In this document: positions 57,698 through 64,000 of the stretch, in pieces | Layout of the letters: the number at the start of each line of letters is the position of its first letter | Numbering within the stretch: the first letter of the stretch is position 1 | From: Sporosarcina sp. NCCP-2716 | GTDB taxonomy: Bacteria; Bacillota; Bacilli; Bacillales_A; Planococcaceae | DNA length: 64,000 bases | Direction of reading: 5' to 3' | Assembly: GCF_023707985.1 (NCBI RefSeq) | Contig: NZ_BRCF01000001.1 | Coordinates: forward strand, 369,967 to 433,966 | The notes under the pieces: model-generated | The model's input: the letters and a program-made list of their open reading frames with translations, nothing else | What the model was told of the DNA's origin: nothing | The model's database searches: none | Made by a program: the position numbers and the translations under genes

Positions 57698-58804
57698 ATG
57701 GAGCAGATCACGGTCGTAACAGGCGGATCATCCTACCCGGTCCATATCGGGGAGGATGTCTACCGGCTGTTTTCTGAAGAATACAAAGAATTGCTGCTGC
57801 AGGCGGACAAAATTGCGGTGTTTGCGGACGGGACTGCTGCCGGGCTTCATGCGGACGTGCTGATGACGGCGCTGGAACGGGCAGGCGTCCGCCCGCTCAT
57901 CCACCTGCTGCCTTCAGGGGAGGCGAGCAAAACGGCGGACAGCTTCATCGCCTGCCAGTCATTCCTCCTGCTGCACGGATTCACCAGGAACTCACTGCTG
58001 ATCGCATTCGGGGGCGGGGCCTGCGGGGATCTGACAGGATTTGTAGCAGCGACCTTCATGAGAGGGATCCCTTTCCTCCAGTGTCCGACGACGATACTCG
58101 CCCACGACAGTGCAGTCGGCGGGAAAACGGCCATCAATATGCCGGAAGGTAAAAATATGGTCGGCGCATTCCATCAGCCGGCAGGTGTCCTGTTCGAGTC
58201 CCGGCTGTTCGCGACACTGCCCGAACGGGAGGTACGTTCCGGAATGGCGGAGCTGCTGAAGCATGCGATGATCTCCGATGCAGCATGGGCGGATGCCCTG
58301 CTTTCAGACATGAGGTTCCCGCACTTGCCGCCGGCCGAACTCGACAGGGAATTGATGAAAGGCATCCAGGTGAAAGCGGCGATTGTCGGGGCGGATGAGT
58401 TCGAACAGGGGACGCGGAAGTTCCTGAATTTCGGACATACGCTCGGCCATGCGGCAGAAGCTTATTTCGGATACGGGGCGGTCAGCCACGGCGAATGTGT
58501 GATGATCGGGATGGCGTACAGCATGCTCCTCAGTGAAACGTTCGGTGGGGTCCGGCCGGAGGAGACCGACCGTTTCATCGGGTCTGCGGTCCGTTCAGGC
58601 TACCCTCTGGAACGCCTGCTCGACGTGCCGTTCGGTCCGCTTCTCGATTTCATGAGGAAAGACAAGAAGGCGGTGCACGGTGAAATCATCTTCGTCCTGC
58701 TCGAACACACAGGAAGGCCGTTCACCCAGCCGGTACCGGAATCGGTCCTAGCATCCGCATACAGTGAACTGGCTACACGAATCAGAAAGGGGCTGCAGTC
58801 ATGA
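57698..58804 (+). CDS. aroB: 3-Dehydroquinate synthase
   Basis: 368 residues. NAD- and metal-dependent cyclisation of DAHP to dehydroquinate. Seen: GGGACGDLTGFVAAT, KTAINMPEGKN, zinc-ligand His in NFGHTLGHAAE. ATG 57698 lies eight bases after AAGGAG; a TTG at 57692 overlaps aroC's stop. Confidence 0.95.
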   Translation: MEQITVVTGGSSYPVHIGEDVYRLFSEEYKELLLQADKIAVFADGTAAGLHADVLMTALERAGVRPLIHLLPSGEASKTADSFIACQSFLLLHGFTRNSLLIAFGGGACGDLTGFVAATFMRGIPFLQCPTTILAHDSAVGGKTAINMPEGKNMVGAFHQPAGVLFESRLFATLPEREVRSGMAELLKHAMISDAAWADALLSDMRFPHLPPAELDRELMKGIQVKAAIVGADEFEQGTRKFLNFGHTLGHAAEAYFGYGAVSHGECVMIGMAYSMLLSETFGGVRPEETDRFIGSAVRSGYPLERLLDVPFGPLLDFMRKDKKAVHGEIIFVLLEHTGRPFTQPVPESVLASAYSELATRIRKGLQS

Positions 58805-59169
58805 CAGTAAGAGGAGTCCGCGGTGCGACGACAGTGACCTGTGATGAACAGGGTCTCGTGCTGGACGCGACGGAACAATTGGTGAAGACGATGGCGCGTG
58901 AAAACAACCTGGCGGCGGAGGATATCGTGTCTGTCCTCATCTCGACAACAACGGACGTGCAGTCGGCATTTCCGGCCAAAGCCGTCCGGTCGATCGTCGG
59001 CTGGACGTATGTGCCGGTCATGTGCATGCATGAAATGGACGTGGCGGGCGGCATGCCGTTCTGCATCCGCGTGCTGATGCATGCCAACACCGGCAAGTCG
59101 CAGCAGGAAATCACGCACATCTATTTGAACGACGCCGTGAAACTGAGACCGGATCTAGCCGGTCAATAA
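58801..59169 (+). CDS. aroH: Chorismate mutase, AroH class
   Basis: 122 residues. Monofunctional trimeric enzyme turning chorismate into prephenate. VRGVRGATTV with active-site Arg at the start, and FPAKAVRSIVGWTYVPVMC. Starts on the aroB stop (ATGA). In B. subtilis the trp operon follows; here hisC begins 19 bases after. Confidence 0.95.
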   Translation: MTVRGVRGATTVTCDEQGLVLDATEQLVKTMARENNLAAEDIVSVLISTTTDVQSAFPAKAVRSIVGWTYVPVMCMHEMDVAGGMPFCIRVLMHANTGKSQQEITHIYLNDAVKLRPDLAGQ

Positions 59170-59188
59170 CGTATCGAGGAGGATACCG

Positions 59189-60289
59189 ATGAATTGGAAA
59201 CCAGCCCTATCCGCCATGAAGCCCTACAAGCCGGGACGGTCAGCGGAAGACGTGCAGAAAGAATACGGAATCCCGAAAATCGAAAAGCTTGCATCCAACG
59301 AAAACCCCTACGGCTGTGCGCCGTCCGTGCGTAATTACCTGGAGAACGCGCACATCCAGTACGAAATCTACCCGGAGACCGGAACCCCGCCGCTTCGCAC
59401 GGCACTTGCCGGTCTTACCGGAGTGGAGGAGTCGGCCATCATCCTCGGCAACGGCTCGGATGATCTGATCACCATCATATCCCGCGCCCTGCTGGCTCCA
59501 GGGACGAGCACGATCATGCCGGTCCCGACATTCCCCCAATACGCCCATAACGCGCGCATCGAAGGAGCGGAAGTCCGTGAAATCCCGCTGGAAGACGGGG
59601 TCTATGCACTTGATCGCTTCTTGGAGGCGATCGACGATACGACTGCCGTCATCTGGATCTGCACACCGAACAATCCGACAGGCGGTCTGCTGCCTTCAGT
59701 AGAGTTCCGGGAGTTCCTGGAGAAAGTGCCGTCCGGAATACTGGTCGTTGCCGATGAAGCGTATTTCGAGTACATAACCGACAGTTCGTACGAGAACCCC
59801 GTCGGCTGGCTTTCCCGTTTCCCGAACCTGATCATCCTCCGTACGTTCTCGAAAGCGTACGGACTTGCCGCTTTCCGGCTCGGCTACGGTATCTCCTCGC
59901 CAGCCGTCATTGCCCAATTGACCAAAGTGCGCAATCCGTTCAATACGAATTCGCTTGCGCTTGCTGCTGCCGGGCGTGCACTCGAAGACCAGGATTTCAT
60001 CGCGCACTGCAGGCAGGAAAATGCCGTGCAGCGGACTCGCTTCCGGCAGTTTGCAGCGGCACATAAGCTGCGCATCCTCCCTTCCGAAGCCAATTTCGTC
60101 CTGCTGGAAGTACCGATGGATGCAGATGAAGCAGCCGATCTGCTTATGCAGCGCGGCTATATCATCCGCAGCGGCAATCTGCTCGGCACCCCGGGCTGGC
60201 TCCGGGTCACAGTCGGTACGGCAACGCAGAATGACGGCTTCTTCTCAGCACTGGCAGCGATCCTGGAGGAAAGAGGGCACACAGGATGA
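59189..60289 (+). CDS. hisC: Histidinol-phosphate / aromatic aminotransferase
   Basis: 366 residues. Class II PLP aminotransferase with PLP Lys in RTFSKAYGLAAFRLGYG and ligand Asn/Asp in CTPNNPTGG and DEAYFEY. Works in both histidine and Tyr/Phe synthesis in Bacilli. GAGGAGG before ATG. Overlaps tyrA by four bases. Confidence 0.93.
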   Translation: MNWKPALSAMKPYKPGRSAEDVQKEYGIPKIEKLASNENPYGCAPSVRNYLENAHIQYEIYPETGTPPLRTALAGLTGVEESAIILGNGSDDLITIISRALLAPGTSTIMPVPTFPQYAHNARIEGAEVREIPLEDGVYALDRFLEAIDDTTAVIWICTPNNPTGGLLPSVEFREFLEKVPSGILVVADEAYFEYITDSSYENPVGWLSRFPNLIILRTFSKAYGLAAFRLGYGISSPAVIAQLTKVRNPFNTNSLALAAAGRALEDQDFIAHCRQENAVQRTRFRQFAAAHKLRILPSEANFVLLEVPMDADEAADLLMQRGYIIRSGNLLGTPGWLRVTVGTATQNDGFFSALAAILEERGHTG

Positions 60290-61398
60290 CACAACATGTC
60301 GCCATCATCGGTCTCGGACTGATCGGAGGATCGCTGTCACTGGCGCTGAAACGGCGTCCGGATGTCGTCATCACCGGATTCGACCGTTCCTACAAGGCGG
60401 CGGATGAAGCGTACCGGCGGGGGATCATAGATGCCGTCGCACCGTCCGCTGCAGCTGCCGCAAGGGAAGCGGATTTCGTCATCTTCGCAGTGCCGGTGGC
60501 CGCTGCCGTCTCGCTGCTGCGCGAAGCGCCTGAGTGGGGGATGAAAGAATCGGTCATAGTCACGGATACAGGGAGCACGAAGCAGCCGATCATGCAGGCT
60601 GCAGCGCCCCTGCTCGAAAAAGGGGTGACTTTCATCGGCGGTCATCCGATGGCAGGTTCCCATAAGAGCGGCATCTCCGCTGCGATCGGTCATCTGTTTG
60701 AAAATGCTTATTATATTTTGACACCGCCCCCGGGCTGCAGCCGGGAAGAACTCGATAAACTCGAGACGCTCCTTGGAGTGGCACAGGCGAAACTGGCGGT
60801 CCTCGATGCCGAAGAACACGACAGCATGACGGCCGTCGTCAGCCATTTCCCGCATATCATCGCTTCTTCCCTCGTCAATCTGCTGGCTGACGAAGAGGAA
60901 CGCAGACCGTTCATCAGACGGCTTGCCGCGGGCGGTTTCAGGGACCTCACCCGGATCGCTTCCGCCGATCCTGTCATGTGGCGGGATATCACGATGCAGA
61001 ACAAGGACGAGCTGACAGCCCAGCTCGACCGCTGGACCGCTGAAATGCAGCGTGTCCGTAATTTGCTTCAGGACAGTGATCCCGCGGCGGTCGAACAATT
61101 TTTCGACCAGGCGAAGCAATTCAGGGACCAGCTGCCGACAGTGTCCCGGGATACTGCACAAGGTGCGCTCTATATGCCGTTCGATCTCCATATCGATGTG
61201 CCTGACCACCCGGGGGTCATTTCCGAGATCACCCGTATACTGGCTGCGCACGAAATCAGCCTGACGAATATCCGTATCGTGGAAACCCGCACGGACGTTT
61301 ACGGTATTCTCGTCGTCAGCTTCCGTTCTGCAAATGAAAGGGACACGGCGGCACATGTGCTCGGACGGGAAACGGACTATTCCATGCAAATACTTTGA
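60286..61398 (+). CDS. tyrA: Prephenate dehydrogenase
   Basis: 370 residues. Oxidative decarboxylation of prephenate on the way to tyrosine. NAD motif GLGLIGGSL, GGHPMAGSHKSG, and a C-terminal ACT domain (FDLHIDVPDHPGVISEITRIL, about 300-370) for amino-acid control. Starts on the hisC stop. Confidence 0.94.
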   Translation: MTQHVAIIGLGLIGGSLSLALKRRPDVVITGFDRSYKAADEAYRRGIIDAVAPSAAAAAREADFVIFAVPVAAAVSLLREAPEWGMKESVIVTDTGSTKQPIMQAAAPLLEKGVTFIGGHPMAGSHKSGISAAIGHLFENAYYILTPPPGCSREELDKLETLLGVAQAKLAVLDAEEHDSMTAVVSHFPHIIASSLVNLLADEEERRPFIRRLAAGGFRDLTRIASADPVMWRDITMQNKDELTAQLDRWTAEMQRVRNLLQDSDPAAVEQFFDQAKQFRDQLPTVSRDTAQGALYMPFDLHIDVPDHPGVISEITRILAAHEISLTNIRIVETRTDVYGILVVSFRSANERDTAAHVLGRETDYSMQIL

Positions 61399-61412
61399 CG
61401 GAGGTGCTGTAA

Positions 61413-62708
61413 ATGAGGAAAATAGAGATACATACGGTTTCGGCAGGGGGCGGTCCGCTCCTCGGGGAATTGTCCGTACCGGGCGACAAATCGATTTCCC
61501 ATCGGGCGGTCATGCTCGGGGCGATGGCGGAAGGGACAACGTCGATCACCGGCTTCCTGGCCGGGGAAGACTGCCTGTCGACGATCGGGATCTTCCGGAA
61601 ACTCGGGGTGGCGATTGAACGGCAGGGGACGGATGTGACCGTCATAAGCCCGGGGATTTCCGGGTGGACGACTCCGACAGAGCGGCTCGATGCAGGGAAC
61701 TCAGGAACTACGGCGCGGCTGCTGCTCGGCATTCTGTCGGGCTCCGCAGTCACCGCTGAAGTGACAGGTGACCGGTATTTGTGCAGACGGCCGATGCGGC
61801 GTGTGACCGATCCGCTCGCCGAGATGGGAGCCGGGTTCGAGTTTTCGGGAACCGGCGGCACACTTCCGCTCACTGTCACAGGCCATCCGCTGAAAGCGAT
61901 CACGTATGAGATGCCGGTGGCCAGTGCGCAAGTGAAATCAGCTGTGCTTTTTGCAGGCGTTTCCGCTGCCGGCACGACGACGGTCCGGGAGCAAGCCGTT
62001 TCCCGGGACCATACGGAGCGCATGCTCACGCAGTTCGGCGGCGCAGTAACGATCGACGGGAATTCCGTGTCGGTAGAAGGCGGGCGTCCGCTGAAGGCGG
62101 CGGAAGTGAAAGTGCCGGGTGATATTTCATCGGCAGCGTTCTTCATGTGCGCTGCAGCGATGGTGCCGGGCAGTTCAGTCACATTCCGGAATGTCGGTCT
62201 GAACCCGACACGCACCGGCATTCTCGACGTCCTGAAGGAAATGGGTGCTGCTGTGACCGAGACGGTCAGATCCATGGGAGCGGAAGAGCCTTACGGGGAT
62301 GTGAACGTTAATGCAGGTACACTGCAGGCCGTGGAGATCGGAGGGGACCTGATCCCCCGGCTCATTGACGAACTGCCGGTCATCGCCCTTCTCGCCACAC
62401 AGGCAGAGGGCACGACGGTCATCAGGGACGCAGGTGAGCTCCGGGTGAAAGAGACGGACCGCATCGAAGCGGTCTGTACGGAACTCAGGAAACTCGGCGC
62501 CATTATCGAACCGACACAGGACGGCATGCGGATCACAGGTCCCGTCAAGCTGAAAGGGGCGGTCCTGTCTTCGAACGGAGACCACCGCCTCGGGATGATG
62601 GCTGCTGTGGCCTCCGTCGTGTCGGAAGGACCTGTCGGCATTGAAGGCGCGGGATGCATCAGCGTATCCTACCCCGGATTTTTCGAACATCTCGATTCGC
62701 TGACCTGA
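61413..62708 (+). CDS. aroA: 5-Enolpyruvylshikimate-3-phosphate synthase
   Basis: 431 residues. Adds enolpyruvyl to shikimate 3-phosphate. PGDKSISHRAVMLGA, LDAGNSGTTARLL and RVKETDRIEAV signatures. The active-site loop reads GNSGTT, a class II-like LDAGNSGTTARLLLGIL. Called aroE in B. subtilis. Last enzyme gene of the aro cluster, followed by ypiA. Confidence 0.95.
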   Translation: MRKIEIHTVSAGGGPLLGELSVPGDKSISHRAVMLGAMAEGTTSITGFLAGEDCLSTIGIFRKLGVAIERQGTDVTVISPGISGWTTPTERLDAGNSGTTARLLLGILSGSAVTAEVTGDRYLCRRPMRRVTDPLAEMGAGFEFSGTGGTLPLTVTGHPLKAITYEMPVASAQVKSAVLFAGVSAAGTTTVREQAVSRDHTERMLTQFGGAVTIDGNSVSVEGGRPLKAAEVKVPGDISSAAFFMCAAAMVPGSSVTFRNVGLNPTRTGILDVLKEMGAAVTETVRSMGAEEPYGDVNVNAGTLQAVEIGGDLIPRLIDELPVIALLATQAEGTTVIRDAGELRVKETDRIEAVCTELRKLGAIIEPTQDGMRITGPVKLKGAVLSSNGDHRLGMMAAVASVVSEGPVGIEGAGCISVSYPGFFEHLDSLT

Positions 62709-62758
62709 CCGAATGACAATCAGCACGGCGTATACAATGTGCAGGAAAAGGTGAAACT

Positions 62759-64000
62759 ATGGAACAGATACAGCAATTGGAACAAAGCATCATGACAGGC
62801 GACCTGGATGCCGTGGAAAAGGCTGTCCGGCAGCTCGAGGCCGACCCGGATCTCGAACTCATCTACGACAGCGCAGGCATGCTGATGGAAGTGGGGCTCG
62901 TTCCGCAGGCCGACCGGCTGTACGGCGTGCTGCTCGAGCGACTTCCGGACGCAGGCCAGCTCAAGATCGACCGCGCGGAAGCCTATATGGCGCTCGGGAG
63001 GGAAGACGATGCCCTGCTGCTGCTGACCGATATCCGTCCGGACGAAGATGAGTATCTGCAGGCACTGCTGCTGCTGGCGGATTATTATCAGACGATCGGG
63101 ATGGCCGAAGTGGCCCTTACGAAGATCGTGGAGGCGGAGAAATTAGCGCCTGCTGAACCGGTCGTCCTCTTCGCTAAAGCCGAGCTGCTGCTGGACGGCG
63201 GCCGGTATGCGGAAGCGGTCCGGCTGTATCTGACCCTGCAGGAACGGGGAATCGAAGAGTTGGCGGGACAGCCGGTCGCAGCACGGATTGCCGAAGCGTA
63301 CAGTGCCGGCGCTGCATATGAGGAAGCCGTCCCTTATTACGAGAGGATGATCCGGCAGGGGGACGTGCTTCCCGGCACCCTGTTCGGCGCCGCTTACAGT
63401 AATTATCAGAGCGGTCATCCGCAGGCAGCCCTCCGTCATCTTGACGAACTCCTGAAAATGGATCCCGACTACTTTTCCGCTTATATGCTGGCGGGCCAGG
63501 CAAGCCTGCTCCTTGAAGAGAACAAACAGGCGCTGGACTACTTCACAGAAGGAATCCGCCGCGACGAATACGACAAGGAACTCAGGCTGTCCGCCGGCAA
63601 GGCGGCACTCAAACTGTCGATGCCGGACGACGCCAGGCTGCACTTCGGGGAAGCACTCGCCCTTGACCCGGAATATCTGGAGGCACGGATCTCCCTGGCG
63701 TCTGTCCTTGAAGGTCTTGGAGAGTACGCCGAGCTTGCGGATCTGCTGAAGGATACACCTGAGGACCAGCTCGACATTCCGCTGCTCGCTGCGTTCAGGG
63801 CGTATGCGGAAGAGGAAGCGGAACGTTTCGGAGAGGCATACGCTTCTTATGCGCAGGCATACACTGGCATGAAGGAAGACCCGGAATTCCTGGAACGCTT
63901 TGCGAAATTCCTGCTGGAGGACGGCAGGAGGCAGGAGGCAGTCCCGATCGTGAAACAGCTGACTGCAATCGTTCCGGATCATCCGGAGTGGACGTCCTTT
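62759..64000 (+). CDS. ypiA: TPR protein YpiA (cut by window end)
   Basis: 414 codons are visible without a stop; the gene runs off the right edge. Helical TPR-type repeats throughout (for example AEAYMALGREDDALLLL, ALNY-like repeats such as GEALALDPEYLEARISL), rich in Leu, Ala and Asp/Glu; no signal or span. B. subtilis YpiA (423 residues) occupies the same place after aroA; function unknown. AGGAAAAGGTG site before ATG. Confidence 0.85.
   Translation, partial: MEQIQQLEQSIMTGDLDAVEKAVRQLEADPDLELIYDSAGMLMEVGLVPQADRLYGVLLERLPDAGQLKIDRAEAYMALGREDDALLLLTDIRPDEDEYLQALLLLADYYQTIGMAEVALTKIVEAEKLAPAEPVVLFAKAELLLDGGRYAEAVRLYLTLQERGIEELAGQPVAARIAEAYSAGAAYEEAVPYYERMIRQGDVLPGTLFGAAYSNYQSGHPQAALRHLDELLKMDPDYFSAYMLAGQASLLLEENKQALDYFTEGIRRDEYDKELRLSAGKAALKLSMPDDARLHFGEALALDPEYLEARISLASVLEGLGEYAELADLLKDTPEDQLDIPLLAAFRAYAEEEAERFGEAYASYAQAYTGMKEDPEFLERFAKFLLEDGRRQEAVPIVKQLTAIVPDHPEWTSF

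Noticed and set aside
60337..61389. 350-codon minus-strand frame opposite tyrA
   Set aside because: Shadow; Cys/His/Arg-rich without domain, opposite a clear prephenate dehydrogenase.

Overview
The window is 64 kb of ordinary chromosomal DNA from a spore-forming Bacillales bacterium. Gene order follows the Bacillus subtilis yqkD-to-ypiA stretch almost gene for gene (nudF, fur, xerD, drm, spoIIA operon, lysA, ribT, scpAB, dacB, rluB, resABCDE, sigX, ribU, fer, recS, ypbE, ypbG, ypdA, prsW, sleB, ypeB, ypfA, cmk, rpsA, der, gpsA, yphEF, spoIVA, hbs, mtrAB, hepS, menG, hepT, ndk, cheR, aro supraoperon, ypiA). Base composition is GC-rich for Bacillales (judged by eye, well above B. subtilis). The proteins read like a Planococcaceae/Caryophanaceae member such as the Sporosarcina/Bhargavaea group; that placement is inference from memory. 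I see no prophage, insertion sequence, CRISPR array, rRNA or tRNA, and no defence or secondary-metabolite island.

Layout. 1-11.3 kb: small membrane protein YneF, an alpha/beta hydrolase, HMG-CoA lyase divergent from a thiolase, a YqkE-like protein, an OSBS/N-acylamino-acid racemase, a YhcN-type lipoprotein, IlvE, an FAD oxidoreductase, a guanine-riboswitch xpt-pbuX operon and an aldo/keto reductase. 11.3-16.6 kb: nudF, a five-span membrane protein at the spoIIM position, fur, xerD, deoB-pdp. 16.6-21.3 kb: sporulation sigma operon spoIIAA-spoIIAB-sigF-spoVAF, then lysA and a tiny membrane ORF. 21.4-25.6 kb: ribT, DUF309 protein (inverted), scpA-scpB-dacB, rluB. 25.6-33.3 kb: cytochrome c maturation and redox regulation (resABCDE) and the sigX/rsiX pair. 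33.3-43.5 kb: FMN-riboswitch ribU, ferredoxin, ypbB-recS, LysM protein, phosphoesterase, bacillithiol-disulfide reductase, PrsW, spore cortex-lytic sleB-ypeB, PilZ protein. 43.6-51.1 kb: cmk-plsC-rpsA, der, gpsA, yphE-yphF, spoIVA. 51.2-56.4 kb: hbs, folE-mtrB, the menaquinone cluster hepS-menG-hepT, ndk, cheR. 56.5-64 kb: aroC-aroB-aroH-hisC-tyrA-aroA and a TPR protein cut off by the window edge.

The most notable pattern is what is missing from an otherwise very conserved order. Neighbours expected from B. subtilis are absent at six places: spoVAA-AE (sigF/spoVAF joint), dacF and pupG (before spoIIAA), spmA-spmB (dacB/rluB joint), ribDBAH (before ribT), trpEDCFBA (aroH/hisC joint, although the trp regulator TRAP is kept), and canonical spoIIM (a divergent five-span protein sits there). 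These clean, scar-free joints suggest repeated deletion or relocation of blocks inside operons.

Regulation visible in the sequence: two riboswitches (guanine, FMN), many intrinsic terminators, several good sigma-A promoters, a candidate sigma-H promoter before spoIIAA, a weaker sigma-E candidate before spoIVA, and extensive translational coupling through 4-base stop/start overlaps. I did not find a convincing undescribed biological system; the best leads are the 34-codon membrane ORF after lysA, the SpoIIM-position protein and the odd xerD start region.
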